Assembly: GCF_020740795.1 (NCBI RefSeq)
Contig: NC_067286.1
Span: 31,458,003-31,522,002, forward strand
DNA from: Apus apus
Lineage: Eukaryota; Chordata; Aves; Apodiformes; Apodidae
DNA length: 64,000 bases
Reading direction: 5' to 3'
A program made the position numbers and the translations under genes. Positions 12,701-27,700 of this stretch are shown here, in pieces. The first letter of the stretch is position 1. Every line of letters starts with the position of its first letter. The notes beneath the pieces are model-generated. The model was not told the DNA's origin. It saw only the letters and a program-made list of their open reading frames with translations, and did no database searches.

Positions 12701-15700
12701 GTCTGTCAAACACAAGCTGGGAGAGTAGCTGAGATGGACTCTGCTGTAGCAGTATGAAAGGGTTCCCCACTTTCACTTCTGCTGATGTATCTTAAAAAAA
12801 AAAAAAATAAAAAAATCCAGAATATTTATTATAATACAAACTCATTAGGTAAATACATCAAATACACAAATTCTAAGAGCCTGAGTCTGAAACCTCTGAC
12901 TAAATTCACAAAGGTCCATATTCAGATTAATGTAGTAAAATCCAAACAGCAAGGTATTTGGGATTATGATACACCCCTCAACACCACTGGCTCAAATTTT
13001 ACAGTACTCATTACCAAAACAGATAGAGTGAGAAGTCTCTGGCCTTTAAGCAAGATCTACATTCAAACAGTTTAGCAACTGTACTTCAAACTTTTCCCAA
13101 AACATGTATTCGTGGTGAGAGACAAAATGTGCAATATTGGCTTCTGGGGGGTCTCTGGATACAGATTAGTGAGTCCATGCTCTACTCAAGTCAAAGTGAG
13201 CAAAGGGAGAGGGAACTCAAAGATGTACAGCTACTTTTGCAAAAGTAGTAAAACCCTCTCCAGTATTGCTGAAAAGCCTTTGGATCCACTGCCGAGTTAT
13301 GCTGGAGTAACTCTGAACAGATAAGCTCACCTTTTCCTTTTATCTTCCAGTACAACATTTTCCCAAAACTCACTCAGGCCCTTATTGTGCATTTTTTTGG
13401 CTTTGGCAGTTAGTCAATGAGGACTGAATCATGTCCATACAGAAGTTATGCTTGGCATGGTAGTGACCTGAGCTGAACTAGTGTGTCTGAAAAACAATGC
13501 TTTGCCCTTTTTCCTCATCCTCTTGGGAAAGTATTCTCTGAAATCAGTATTTTGGTATTTTACATTAGTGCAGCTCAATTAGTGTCAGCTTAAAAATTAA
13601 ACAGATGAGCAGTTTTTCTCCTAGCACAGTGAATTGTTCTGTTCTCATGGCTTTAAGTGCTGATGGTGCATTTCTGTTCACGGGCTACCATCACCTATTG
13701 ATTGTATGAAAAAATTCTGCCTGGTTACCTCTGCACAGCCTTCTATACACTCTCTCATCCCTGTGGAGCTTCAACTGAAAAGCACACAGCATGCTGATCC
13801 ACTGGATACAAAAATCAATCTTGGCTTACAGCGTAGTGATCAGAATTTTTTGAGGTCAGGGGTGGTTTGTTTTGTCTAAATGAAGTGCAGAATCTGAGCC
13901 AGTAGTTAACATTTCTGTTCTCATTTTCCTGCTGCTATCAGCTACTTTTATCTTAGCTGTGGGTGGCCATAAGTGTTAAGAAATAAATTCTTTAAAGCAG
14001 TGCAATAATTAATTGAAAGCAAAAGATCTGACTATGCACAGACAGTAGGCACGTTTGCCAAGGAACTGTTTTTGCACAATTACCTTCTAGAATTAGGCCA
14101 CACTACACAGTCTGGGTATCTTCACATTGGCTCAGACTTTTCAGCAGAAACCCCTTACCTAGATCTGCATTCAGGCTTCGTAACACAACAGTAGCCAGTG
14201 TAGTGATGTAGTCAAAGAATGCCTTCACAAAGTTTGTCTGCCTGTTGCTCTCTGGCATTGATTGGACATGTTGGTCAAGAGTCCTCAGCAGGAGCTGTGT
14301 TTGAGTCCAAACCAGATGCTTCTCCAGCTCCACAGGTTTCAGAGAGGCCTGCTCCACTAAGGTGCCAAGCAGGCTCCCTTTAGAGTCTGGTTTAAGAAGA
14401 CAGACATACATCCAAGATTCAAGTAAGTATTAGATGCCAGGAAGGAAAAGGAGGGGTGGAAATAAAAAAAAAAAGGGGTGATGGGAGAGAGAGAGATAAA
14501 TGCTTTATCCTAGTTTCCTCTCAGTAATTACAGATCTCAGTCTGGGCATTATAATATTACTGAAAGCAAGAGAAATTTTGACAGCAGAAAAGCAAAAATA
14601 ATTGCTTCATCTACACTAGTAATGATGCCTCCAACAAGTTAAAAATATATTAAGGCAGGTCTAAAATATTTCTAATTGTGTGTCATTAGCACATTAACTT
14701 ATTTTAAAACACAACTATTGACCACTCTTTGTGCTCCATAACATTCAGCCCTTAGAGCTCTCCTAAATTTTTGCTCATCAAACATAAATACACTTTAAAT
14801 ATTTCACAAATACCTACATGCCACAGAAATGTGGTGAATGAAGGAAAAAAAACACCCTAAGAAAATACCCCAGTACTATATAATGAAGAAAGGTCTGAGA
14901 AAAGGCAACTGTGGAAGACTTCTTCAGAAAAGTATGAGACATTTTATGATAGCTGTATGGAAATTAGAAGGTACTAGTATGTTACAATAGTTTTACAAGT
15001 TATCTCCTTGTTAAAAAAAAAAAAAGATACACCTAATTACCTATCAGCTGTCATGTTAAAATACACTTTAAGAATTTCTTGCTAGAACTGAAGAATAGAG
15101 CAAATTATAACCTCTATTGTACACATTAATATTTTCCTTTCTTCTTTAGCAAGCTCACAATTTTAGCTCTGAAAACAAATCCTCAGAACATAAGAATTAC
15201 AGATAAAATTTACATTTCACATTATGCTTCAGAAAAAAAATATTTATGCATATGTCAAAAAGCATTACTACTAGATTTATAGATGTTTTGACAGCCCAGA
15301 CCAAACATTTAGATCCATTTGTCAGTCTTCATGATCACAAATAACTTACCCACAGAACATTCAACATGAGTCAGTGCTTTTAGGATTTGATCTAGATTTT
15401 GTGATAAAACAATTTCACTGATAATACTTTCTTCAGTCAAGGCAGGGTAGCAAGCTTGCAGAAGGTCCACAATACTGCATCGAAAATTACTCCCCATTTT
15501 ATCATCTGAGACCTCTAAAATGAGGGAAAAAAGAAATAGCAACTGTAACAAAGACAGAAATAGTTCTGCTCACAGAACCAAAATTGTTCTGTAATACAAT
15601 TAGTTTGCAAATTCAGAGTGTTTCATTTTATTTAGAATAGAGCTTGGGTGTCCCTTATTTTAATATAATATACTAATTTAATATAATACTAATATAATAT

Positions 15701-18700
15701 TAGTATTATAATAATATACTATTATAATCACAGGATCACAGAATCACAGGATTGCTGGAGTTGGAAGGGACCTCTAGAGATCATCTAGTCCAACTCTCTC
15801 TCTATATATATAAAATATATATATTATTATAATAATAATACTAAGCTAAAAACCGGAAAGTTCTACTTTTCCATTGCAACAGAAGGTAAGAATTTGATTA
15901 AAGCACATTTCAACAGAAAATCTTATGAGCAAAACATAGCACCTGGCTTGGATTGCCCTTGTGATGTGCAGGAATAGTTGAGAATTTTACTTATTTGCTG
16001 GAGAACTGCTGGGAAACCCTTTACACCTTCAGAGTGTAGTAAAACAGTGTCAGGTCGGTGGCCTGGAAAAGTAATTGCACAAAAGGGGGACAAAGTAAAA
16101 GTTAGGAGTGGAAAAAGGAGAAACTAACATGGAAGTACAAAATAAGATTTAATTAAGACTCAAACGTTAGCACAAACAACACAGCATCAAAAGGCATGTT
16201 CCACTCCCAGGCCCATGTCAATAAACATAAAAATCAAAAGCCTACCCCAGGTTTCAAGTCTGTTGTACAATCTTCTTTCTGCTGTTTCCAAAAGCTGTTT
16301 GCATGTCTTCCACAGATGGCACTGAGTACAAGCTAGGTCAAATGCTGCCATTGCTGAAGGACTGAGGTCCTCAAGGACCGCCCTTAGAGGATCAGTGTGT
16401 TCCAGCTGGATGTTGCTGATCCAGAAGTTTTCTTGGAGAGTAGGGGCAAGACTTCCAGAAGTTGCAAGCAATTTATCAGTAACATCCGAGATGGAATAAA
16501 ATACCATACCTACATTCATCAGCAAAACATACAATTGCTAATTAAACAGCATATTTATCTCAGATCCTGTCATGGGCAATTATTCTGTAATCCTTTAGGA
16601 AAATAATTCAATAGGTGGCCTGCTTCATGGATCAATGATTGCAGAATAGATAAAGCTAATTCGGCATCAACAGCAACTGTCAGCATTCTTAGTCTCCTTT
16701 CATGTCAAAGAACCACTGCATACTTTTCTGAAACATGGCTGCACTCATTAGGACAGAATTTAAACGGCTTTTTCCTGTTTTCCATTTCCCCCTCACCTAG
16801 AAAAACTGAAAAAACCCAGTCCTTACCAGCTGCTGCTGCATTCCCAATAGCTTGCAGTGTTGAACGGCCACTGCCAGATTTCTTGATGCCCCCAATGCCA
16901 TCTGATGCTTGATTCTCAATACTGTGCTCCACCCTTGCCATTTCTCGTACCGCCTCTTGGTAGCGCTCCACGAAAACCAATTCACCATAGCAAGGTGAAG
17001 TATCCAGATTAAACATCAAAGCCACCTTTCAAAAATAAAAATAGATGTAATTACAGAACATGTCAAAAGATGTTTTCAAAGGTCAAAGAGCATTGGGGGG
17101 TTTTTAGAGGAGGTGAGGGAATCAAATAAAACAGATACTTTAACTGAAAAACATTCTCACAGACACAGCAGGCTGAAACATTTTTGGGTTTTGTTGTTTG
17201 GGGGTTTTTTTAGAGTTTTAAGTGCATGAAAACCAGGATATTGGAAACATTCTTCAACTATTTTTATAAAGCTCAGCTATTACTTGAATTAATTTTTGTA
17301 AACCACACCTTTCAGCATGACTCTTCATGTCTTCAATGCACCGTGTAACTAGAGAAATCTTATCAAGTTGGGCCTCCAAAATAAACTATTTTAAACAAAT
17401 TCTTATTCAGCAAGGACTTCCAGGAATTTAAATACAGAGTAGATAAGCACAACTGTGCAAGTTTCAATTACCAAACCAGCAAGAGAACACAGACCTAGCT
17501 TGAATTCTTTTATTATCAGCAATACTGAAATTCAAAGTAACAAAGTAAAACAAAAGCTTCCTTTTGTCCTGTAAGTAGGGAAAAGATGAAGTGGCATGCT
17601 TGATGTCAAACAGAGCTAATGAGCTGAGCAGTAAAGCTGCTGCTAATTAAATGCTTAAATGACATTAACTGCTCTGATATCACCATCCAAAACTCAGCCA
17701 GGTGACACTGCTTTTTGCAGAGGATCCAATCATTAACACACCTGAAGATGTTTTTCAGTGCATCAGCCTGAAAGCCACACAGAGGAAAGGTATGCACAGC
17801 TGTGAGGGAGCAAAGGACTACTAATGTGCAGACTGCCAATTTAAAAGTCCTTCTGCTTGTTTTCAGTCCTATGCAATTAGCCTCAAAGCATATCTCCTCC
17901 AAAGAAATGTAATCACCACTTTGGCTCATGAATGCATTTGCACGTTCCTGCTGAGCTTACAACTGGCAGATTATCATGGTTTTGATTCACTGATCAGAGT
18001 AAGCAGTTCAGATGCTGCTTCCTCATGAGGCTTCACTTGAGCTCTTCATGTTCTTCATTCAGTTGAAACACTAAGCAGCTAGCTCTGACCAAATATTTTC
18101 ATGCCTTGAGAACCCAGATTTTTACAGAAGGCTTTTTTATATAACAAGGAAAAAAAACCAACCAAAAAAACCACAAAAGTGAGCATCCTTGGGATGTTGG
18201 TTTGGAATATCTGTGCTCCTGAAATGACCTTTTCACTTGGAATGCAGATGCTTCAGCCCTATGCTTGCTAATGCAGAAGAAGCAGCTGGAATATCACCAG
18301 CTATCATGGCCACAAATGTCAATACCAAAGCAGATTTTCAATTGCACAAAATATTTCCAGCTCATTTACCTGATGGGCTTCTACAAAGTTTCCTCTCAAA
18401 ACACAAGAAACTAATAGTGATTCTGGCGGTGCAAGCATCATAGGAATGAGGGGGTTTTGCTGCTGTGGTCTCACCCTGCTTTCCAAATCACTTGAGCCAG
18501 TCAGATTACTGGTACTTCCCTCTGCAAGATAATGGTATTAATCAGGCTGCTATTATGGAAAACACATTTCACCAGAAAACAGCCAACTATCAGATAAAAG
18601 CACTTCACATATTTAACACAGATACAGGAGCCGAGTCATGGCAAAGGTTTAGGGTAAACAGATCAACATCAGCACTTTTTTACAAATTCTTGTAATATTT

Positions 18701-21700
18701 CACTATTTGGTCAGAACTTTCAGTTTGGGTCTCTTTCAAATGTAACACTTTAGTGGCTACACAACATGAATACAATGCTAGGGCACTGGTTCCATAGGGA
18801 TAGAGGGATAAGTTTAAGGTATTGGATTTATTAAATCAATTTAGCATGCCTCAGCATGTTTTAGGTTACATAACTACCAGTCAATTAAGCTTTTTTGATT
18901 GTTTGCACATCACTACATTGCACACTGTTTCCTGCCAGCCTAAAATATCGAGAAAAATCTAATCTTATTCCTGGAGTAGAGATTAAACAACTCCAATTAG
19001 AAAAAAGTCAGCAAAAAATGGGAGCTCTGAGAAGCAAAAAGTTCTAACTCTATCCTGCATAAAGCAGTAATTCACATTAACTGGTCAAGGAAATACTTCA
19101 TCATGCACATTGACAAGAGAAAGCAATACTACTTCCGTGGTTTAATACCTGAGGTACTGGTGCTTAGCTCGCTACTTGTACTTTCTAATGACGGACTGGA
19201 AGTTCCTTCTTTCTCATCTAAAATAGAAACAAATCAAAACCAGCAAATTAAATGCACTTTTTCTAGACAAGGTAATTAAAACTTGCTGCAAATAACAGAT
19301 TAGGCAACTGCAAAATATCTTCAAGACTATCTCATCAACATCGCTGATGCTGACGATAAATGCAAAACCTGCTGATTTGAAGAAAATGCTAGGCCTGAGA
19401 TTTGTTGGGGATGGCTCATCAGTGACTCATGTCTGATACTTTGAACCTTCTTATTCTGGAATATCCCACTCCAAAAACATATGTACCTTTTGAAGGCTAC
19501 ATAGAAAAATGGTGAATCATAGAATATGCTGAGTTGGAAGGGACCCATCAGGATCATAGAGTCCAACTCCTGCCCCTGTGTACGGCACCCCAAGAATCAC
19601 ACCATGTGCCTAAGCGCATCATCCAAACGCTTCTTGAACTCAGACAGGCTTGGTGCTGTGAGCACGTCCCTGGGGAGCTTGTTCCAGTGCTCAACCACCC
19701 TCTGGGTGAAAAACCTTTTCCTGATAACCAACCTAAACCTCCCCTGATTCAGCTTCCTGCCATTTCCCCAAGTCCTGTCACTGGTCACAGGCATGAAGAC
19801 ATGGTTCCTGCCCATCTTTTGCCCTCATGAGGAAGCCATAGACTGCAATGAAGTCACCCTCAACCTCCTCTTCTCCAAACTGAATAATCCAAGTGACCTC
19901 AGCTGCTCCTCGTAAGTTACCCCGTCCAGACCCTTCACCATCCTCATGGCTCTCCTTTGGACACTCTCCAATAGCTTGATGTCCTTTTTATACTGCGGTG
20001 CCCAAAACTGAACACAGTATTCAAGATGAGGCCGTACCAGGGCAGAATAGAGCAGGACAATCACCTCCCTCGACTGGCTGGCAACACTTGCTTGATGCAC
20101 TCCAGGACACGGTTGGCCCTCCTGGCTGCCAGGGCACACTGCTGGCTCATATTCAGTTTGCCATCAACAAGGACCCCAGGTCCCTCTCCTCCAGCCACTT
20201 GTTCTCTAGTCTGTTCTTAACATTACGGTTTTCTCGTCCCAGGTGCAGAATCTGGTACTTGTCCTTGTTAAACTTCATGTGGTTGGTGACTGCCCATCTC
20301 TCTAACTTGTTCAGGTTTCTCTGCAGGGCCTACCTGCCCTTGAGGGGCAGCTCCTCCCAGGTTTGCATCATCAGCAAACTTGAGTTGCGCATCTAAGTCA
20401 TTAATGACGTTTTTGAAGAGGACTGGGCTTAGGATGGAGCCCTGAGGGAGCCCATTAGTGACTAGCTGCCAGCCTGATGTTACCCCATTGCTCTTTGTGC
20501 TTGACCTGTCAGTCAGCTGCTCACCCATCACATAATAGGCTTGTCCAGCTGTAATACTGGACACTTTGTCCAGGAGGATATCGTGAGAGACAGTATCAAA
20601 AGCCTTCCTGAAGTCCAGAAATATTACATCCACTGGCTTCCCTTGATCAGCTAGGTGGGTTATCTTGATTTGAAAGGAAATTGACAAGCAGGACTTTCCC
20701 CTTGTGAAGCCGTGCTGGCTGTGACTGATGACTGTGTTGTCCTCCAGGTGTTTTTCAATTACCTCCCAGAATAATCTTTTCCATCATTTTACCAGGCACT
20801 GAAGTTAAACTGACTGGCCTGTAGTTTCCAGGGTCCTCATTCTTGCCCTTCTTGAGTATCGGAACAACATTAGCCAGTTTCCAGTCAACTGCGATCTCTT
20901 CAGATTCCCAGGACCTCCCAAAAATTGTAGAGAAAGGCCCAGAAACGAAATCAGCCAGCTCTTTGAGGAATCTCAGATGGATCCCATCAGGCTCCATGGA
21001 CTTGTAGGGATCTAACTGTAACACCAGATTCCACACAAGTTCAGGGTCAGCTAAGAGTTGATGCTTGTTGCAGTCATGATCCTCCAAGTTTTGGGTGTTG
21101 AGACCCCCTTGGTCCACCATCAGTGTTGAAGAGAGAGGCAAAGAATGCATTAAATACCTCTGCTTTGTCTACATCCCTGTTGATGACATGATCATCCTTA
21201 TCCTGTAAAGGACTCATGTTGTTTCTACCCTGCCTTTTGCCTTTAATGCATTTGAAAAAACTCTTTGTCCCCCACAGTTCTGGCCCATTTCTGCTCTGTC
21301 GAGCTTTGGCTGCTCAAATTTTCTCACTACAGTGGTTAGCAGTGTCTCTGTATTCTTCCCACGTCACCTGACATAGCTTCCACTGAGCACACACCTTCCT
21401 TTTTTGCCTAATCTGCAAAAGCAGATCTCTGTTCAGCCAAGCCAGTCTTCTGCCTCATTTGCCTGGCTTCTGACATTTTGGGATTGCCTGCTCCTGTTCC
21501 CTTAGGAGGTGATGTTTAAAGAGCGACAAGCACGCACGAACCCCAGCACCTGCAAAAATATTCTCCCAGGGAACTTGACTCAGAAGCTCCACGAACAGCC
21601 TGAAGTCTGCTTTCCTCATGTCCAGTGTCCAAGTTTTGCTGGCAGTTTCCCTCTTGTCAATAGATTTTAAACTCAATTGATACATGGTCACTGTGGACAT

Positions 21701-24700
21701 GACAACCTCTAATCTTCACTTCACTCACAACATTCTCTCTGTTGACAAGCAGCAGATCAAGAAGGGCACTATTCCAAGTTGGCTCCCTTATGACCTGTTT
21801 CATAAAGCTGACATCCAGGTGGTTTAGAAATCTTTTGGCGTGGGTTGTGCTAGCAGTATGTTGCTCCCAGCTGATTTCTAGCAAGTTGAAGTCCCCATAA
21901 GGACAAGTGTGGTTGACTTGGAAGCATCCCTTAGTTCCTCAAGGAATAGGTCATCAGCAACTCACCCTGGCCAGGAGGTCTATAGTATATTCCCACAATG
22001 ACATCCGCATTATTTGTTTGTCCTTTGATTCTTACCCAAAGACCGTCAACCGTGCCATTGCCAACTGTGAGCTCCACAGACTCCAGCCCTTCCATTACAT
22101 ACAAAGCCAATCCCCCACCTCTTCTGCCCTGCCTGTCTCTCCTGAAGAGTCTGGACCCATCCAACAGGGCACTGCCAGCTTAAGCCAAAAATTCCTGTAA
22201 ATTCGTATCAGAGATACTGTTGTGATGTTGTACTGGTTTGAGCTAGTTAAATAGCCAGCTCAGCCTTAAACCATGACAGATACAAATGCAAATATGCCAG
22301 TTATAGTGGAGGCAGGGAAGAACTGGTACTGCAGTTGCAAAGTTCTCCTCTGCCCCAAAGCAGACTATGTATAAAAAAGTTATTTCCTTACCAGAATTTA
22401 AAATTACTCATCTTTTAGTTGTGCAGGTGATCTTTAGGAAAAAAACCTAAATCCAAGTAGAACTGGACTAAGACACTTGAAGCCAGTTAGAAAATTAAAT
22501 GAGTTCTCTACTCATAATCCATTAAATCTAGCTGCATTCAGCTATGAGCTCGGCAAAATTTCATGCATTTCGGAGATGTCTTCTCCAAGCCACTTTCTCA
22601 ACCCACCTGTCTTGTACCTTTGGGATCTACTGCGTTTCTTAAAGCTGGAGCGCCTGATTGAAGTGCAGCATCTCCTGGAAGCTGCAATCTGCTGTTCTGT
22701 GAAACATTTAAACAAAACCATTACCAAAGAGATAGAAAGGCCATAAACACAGTTATTTGTTTACCTTACAGAATTTATCAGCACATCTACGTATGCAGAG
22801 GTATAACAGCAAATCTCCAAACGAAACACAGTTGATCTCAGATAAGAGCTTTTGCAGTAAAGTTTAAACCAGTACCTTGAAGCAATTTTGATGCAATTAA
22901 ACTAATACTGTGTTTTTCACATCCACATACACTGTTGCTTGAGAGGTACTATAATTTCCACACACCACTGATGCGTACTAAGGGTCTTTTTCAACCTAAA
23001 AATAATTCTGTGATTCTAACTATACAGGAAAATAGGTACAGACCAACTATGTAAGCAGCTAGAAACAAGGCTAGAAGAGTAAGAAATAAAATAGCAAATG
23101 AGAGGGTTTGATTTGTCATTGAAGTTTTACCAAACAACTGGGTTCTTCAGTAATGCAGGGTAGTATGAACCCTGACCTGGCCAACAATTCTGGAAGTGAG
23201 CATGTAATGGAGGTGCCAGCCTTTGAGACAGAAAATCCAAGAGATATGCAATGTCAAGAAAAGCGGGCCACCTTTTCCCGAAAGATGCTCCCCAAACAGT
23301 TGTCAGAATTTGCCAGAAGTCATGACTCAAAAGTACAGAATCCCACAGAAAGCTGCTGCCTGTCCAATATAAACACTGTGGGCTACCTACCAAAACCTAA
23401 GTCCTATCACATCCCCTCCTTTATAGGAGCAGCCTTGAGAAATAGTTGAACACATGTTTGGAAACTTGGAACACTGAAGGTCCACACTGACCAGTCTTTC
23501 TAGGAACATGGATTTCACATCGTGTGAGATACACAGGCAACTACATCATGATAGAAGCAGAAATCTCAGAGTATCAGGTCAAACAAGTTATAAGACATGG
23601 AGAAGGGTGGGAAATAGGTTCCCAAGTGTGTTGTTTTAGCTACTCCTGAGGAGTGGTCTGCATCTCAGAATAATCCAGCTTCCTCTGATAAACGTTCTAA
23701 ACATGTTTCCAGACCGGGCTAAATAAAAATTCTGTCCATAAAGGACACCACCATGTTCCTTTGTATCACTGCACTACCAACACAACTTGTGATAAAGGGG
23801 TAGGTGAAGGACAGGAAAATTGAAGCACTGTCCGCAAAGGGGAGGGGAAAAAGAAAAAGAAAAGCCAAACTTCCTGCTTTTAACAGAGATCACTCCTGTT
23901 GGAGAATGGTGCAAGAACCAGATTACCCCCAAACTAGGTCAATGTCCTGGTTTAAGCCAATTTTCCTGTCCTTGGAGTGACTGTCTCCTAATATCTGCCA
24001 AAATGTGCTCGCTCAGTAAGACATTCAGGGAATTTAGTCTTGAGACCACTGCCTGGACAGCTGTTACAGAACAATGCTGATGTATCAGAAAGTGTCAGAT
24101 ACAAAGTCTACCTGCATTTCTGTTACTCATCACCACCTTGTATCGCCAATGAGCTTCAGAAAGGTATTTGGAAAACTGTAACACACGACTTCCAAAGGCA
24201 TCTCTGCTTGCAGAAAGATTCAAGCACTCAACAAGTTCCAGCTCTTCACGAAGCACATTACTGGAGTCCCATGGGAGAGAACTCTGAATTTCTTCCAGAT
24301 GGTTGAGGAGCAATTTGAGGAAGGCATCCATGGCCACGTCATCCACTAAAAATCCAGTAACACCACTGGTGAAGTGTTTCAGATCCAGGTAGCTCAGCCT
24401 AGAGGATTCACAGCTTTTGCCACCCACCTTCAACCCATGAAGATCTTGGGTATCTGTGAGAACTGCCTGAGCAGCCAGCAGATGCCTTCCTAATTTCTTT
24501 TCAGCCTCTGTTAAGCGCTGTGGACTTCCTGAAGTGGAAGACCGCCGACTAGCACTGCCTTCTACATTTACAGTAGTACTCTTTTTGTCAAGGTCATCAT
24601 CCTCTGCATAGTCCTCAGGTAGAAGAGTCTCTGTATGGAGGTCACTGTAGGAAACAAAAAGCAAGGAGAAGATGTTCTCCAAAACCTCCAAGCGCAGAGG

Positions 24701-27700
24701 AGCAGGAACACTCTTTAAGAACTGCTGACACTTCACAAGGTACTGAGGAAATACTGAAGAGCAATCTGTATAATAAAAACAGAAGTAAAGAACACTTAAA
24801 ATATTTTCCAGGAGATCCTTCCTCCTACCTTTGCCCTTTAAGAACATTGTAGAAGAGAGAACAGTCCCAGCGGCTCAGAGCCTATCAGTCCTCCACATTT
24901 CAAGTAAATACATATTCAACATTTTACATTTAAAAAGGTAGTGTGCCTTCTCTCAGTAATGCAAATTACCAACTTGTGCAATGACATGCAAACTTGGATT
25001 ACACTCATTTTAGCCATTAAATCAGTTCTGGTTCTAGAAAATCACAAGCTACTACAAAAGCATCTCAGCCACTTCCACCCTATGTCTAATTATCACCTTG
25101 TTTTCGCACTAATTTTTAATACAATTACCTCACATCTTTAGAATGGGGCAGGTAACTTATTCAAACTTACTATTACTAAAGGTAACAGCAGCTTAAATAA
25201 ATGCCATTATACTTATTTGCAAAGACTTCAGCGCCCACTGAAAAAAATAATTACATGTACACAGGGTGCAATATTATCCCAACACTCAGTGATAATTCAG
25301 AATCCAGCAAATGGAGAAACACAAGCTACTGAACCTAAGAAAGGAGGCCAATCACCTGCTCGTTCTCCAGAAGTCGTGTCTTCAGGGATATCACCAAGGA
25401 GGTTGCGTATGCAATCTTTGCACTTGGAATGCTTGTGTGAGTTGACACAGAGAGCATAGATAGCATACTTCATGGCACAGAACGCTCGAAAGAGTGCTAG
25501 GTTGCGCTGCTGACTCAGGGTGCTAGGGAGTGTTGCTGCTGTGGATGGAAATAAGGGTGGTGAGCAGGTAGGAGGTAGACAAGAAAAAAAAGTTAATTTT
25601 CTCCTGCCGTTACCATACAGCAACACTTTTAGGGTCTTTCTTCCCCAGTGTCACCTCCACCTCAGTTTTGCTCATTTCACTGTTACCCCACAACACTTTT
25701 TAAAAAAAAAAACCACAATAAATGAGCACAGAGAAGTCAGGCCTGATAGGGAAATTTCCTGTGAAGTTGTGTTGCAGGACCTGGCTATAGCAACGTATGA
25801 TCAGAATCTGCTCATGATAAGTCTCATTAGAGGCATGTGGTTAAGCTACACTGCTGCATTTCCAACACAGGGACAAATCCTGTCTTGTTTGAGCATCTTA
25901 GGATTCTGTGTTCTAACACACAGTAGGTAAGCAGGGAGATAGCATAGACTGGCTATGACCGTGGTGAGAACAGAGTACCACCACCTCTACAGATTTGCCA
26001 TAAAAAATAGATATCACAGTTCCGTTTTATCTACAATGGCTGGCCACATAGATCATACACAGTCCCACAGCTTTCTTCATACCTTTATGATAAAGGCAAC
26101 TTCGAGAAGTACTACAACCACTACTTATCCCTTTTGCTTTTTTTTGAGGAAAGAAGGCATCACATGCCAGAGTGATGGCCACTTCTTACTGCAACAGAAG
26201 ATCATAGCTGCAAATAATGTACAAGTTGCATCATTATCCCCTTAACCCAGGAAGACAATATAGAGCCATATACCTTATTATACTGAGTTTAGATGAGTTA
26301 TCAAATTACTGTACAAAGGTTAAAATGAGCAAACAAATAAAAAATGTATCCCAGACAGAGTTTAATTAGTGCTTGAATCCACTATCCCTCATTCTTCTAC
26401 AAAGGGGAGGTTGTCCCTCTGCCTGTCATCATGAAGGGAAAGCATTAGCTAAGGTTTTTTAATGAACCGGTTTGATGTACTGCTAATGTCCCCATGCAAA
26501 TTCTGGGACCAAATAGCATTACCTGGAAAGTGTTTCAGCACTGTCCTCCACAAGGCTTGAGCAAGATTTCAAAGAAAAGCACTAGCCTGAACTCTTCTGA
26601 AAACTACAGAACAGCCAAGGCAAAAGCCCCAAGAGCACAAACAGCTTGAAACCAATTATTCCCTATCACTGCAATTCTAAACAGCGTCAATGGTGGAAAC
26701 TATAATGTAGGCAGCAGACAGAACTGAGGAAACACCCAAGTATGAATCCTTTGCAGAACCTACATGGGCACAGAAATGCTCTAATTCACCAGCAGCTCTA
26801 CCCTAATACGTAGCATCCAAAAAGCTCTGCATATCACTGTCTTAAGAGTACTTCAAGCAGGTGAAGCCGGAGATCTGATAAACAGACTTCTGAAAAAGAG
26901 AAATAGCTGGAGATACTGCAAGAGATGTTGGTAATCAAATCCAAGTTTAATACACTTTTGCCTCCTATGTGGAAAGGCTTGGATGCAGTCAGTCTATGTC
27001 AGTATCCATATATCTAAACCAACCCTTCTCCTTGTACCAATAATGAAGAACTACACTTTATGTCACAGTTTAATGCTGGGCCAGCAATTAAACAAATGAC
27101 AGATGCTCTCTATTAACCCCTCTCCCTGCACAGGAAGGGAAGCACTTGTTTTTCCCATGTCAGAAATAGGAACAGCTTATTCCTGAATTCTGCAACTCAT
27201 GAGAAATTTCTGCCCACAATTTATTTTCTTATTGTGATTGATCAAAGCTAGTGTTATGCACTGACCTGAGGGGTGCCTGAACACAACTGCCAAGCACTAC
27301 TTCAGTGTCACTACTGCAGCTGACAAATGTGTGTCAGAAAAAAGGGAAAAAAGGGGAAGCATGTGGGGCAAGGGGAGAAAAAAGTTTAACACTACCAAGT
27401 CAGACAAATCAAAACTATGACTCCCCTCCTCCCTTTAAGGTTCAAACCAGATTATTTTAAAGGAGATTCTATTCAACTGTATTAATACAATTATCTACAT
27501 TTTACGATAATCACTGGACTGAAAAAGAGGGAGGACTTGTCTCTATTAACTAGTTCTGTAAACTAAGGTGATAAAAATAAAAGAAGAGAAACCACAGATA
27601 CAGTTCTTTTGCTAGTCATGCAGCTCCTCAGAAGATACAATGGGACTGCCTCTTCCTGTTTTTGAAAGATTTTGACAGAATTTAAGCAGAAAACAATTAA

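Larger units (their letters stand above)
2661..18369. other. ZFYVE26: ZFYVE26 introns, 3' half
   Basis: Introns of roughly 0.3-1.9 kb between exons 14 and 29. Apart from the AT-rich repeat with CR1 scrap at 15.66-15.84 kb and short homopolymers, no gene, RNA or regulatory element was recognised. The gaps over 300 bases are 2661-3562, 3721-5560, 5660-6759, 7007-7946, 8124-8836, 8960-9514, 9620-10506, 10704-11269, 12010-12684, 12791-14158, 14387-15349, 15515-15942, 16510-16826 and 17026-18369. Confidence 0.6.

Noticed and set aside
19534-20396. Plus-strand open frames over the 19.5-20.4 kb region
   Set aside because: They are antisense shadows of the CR1 reverse-transcriptase region.
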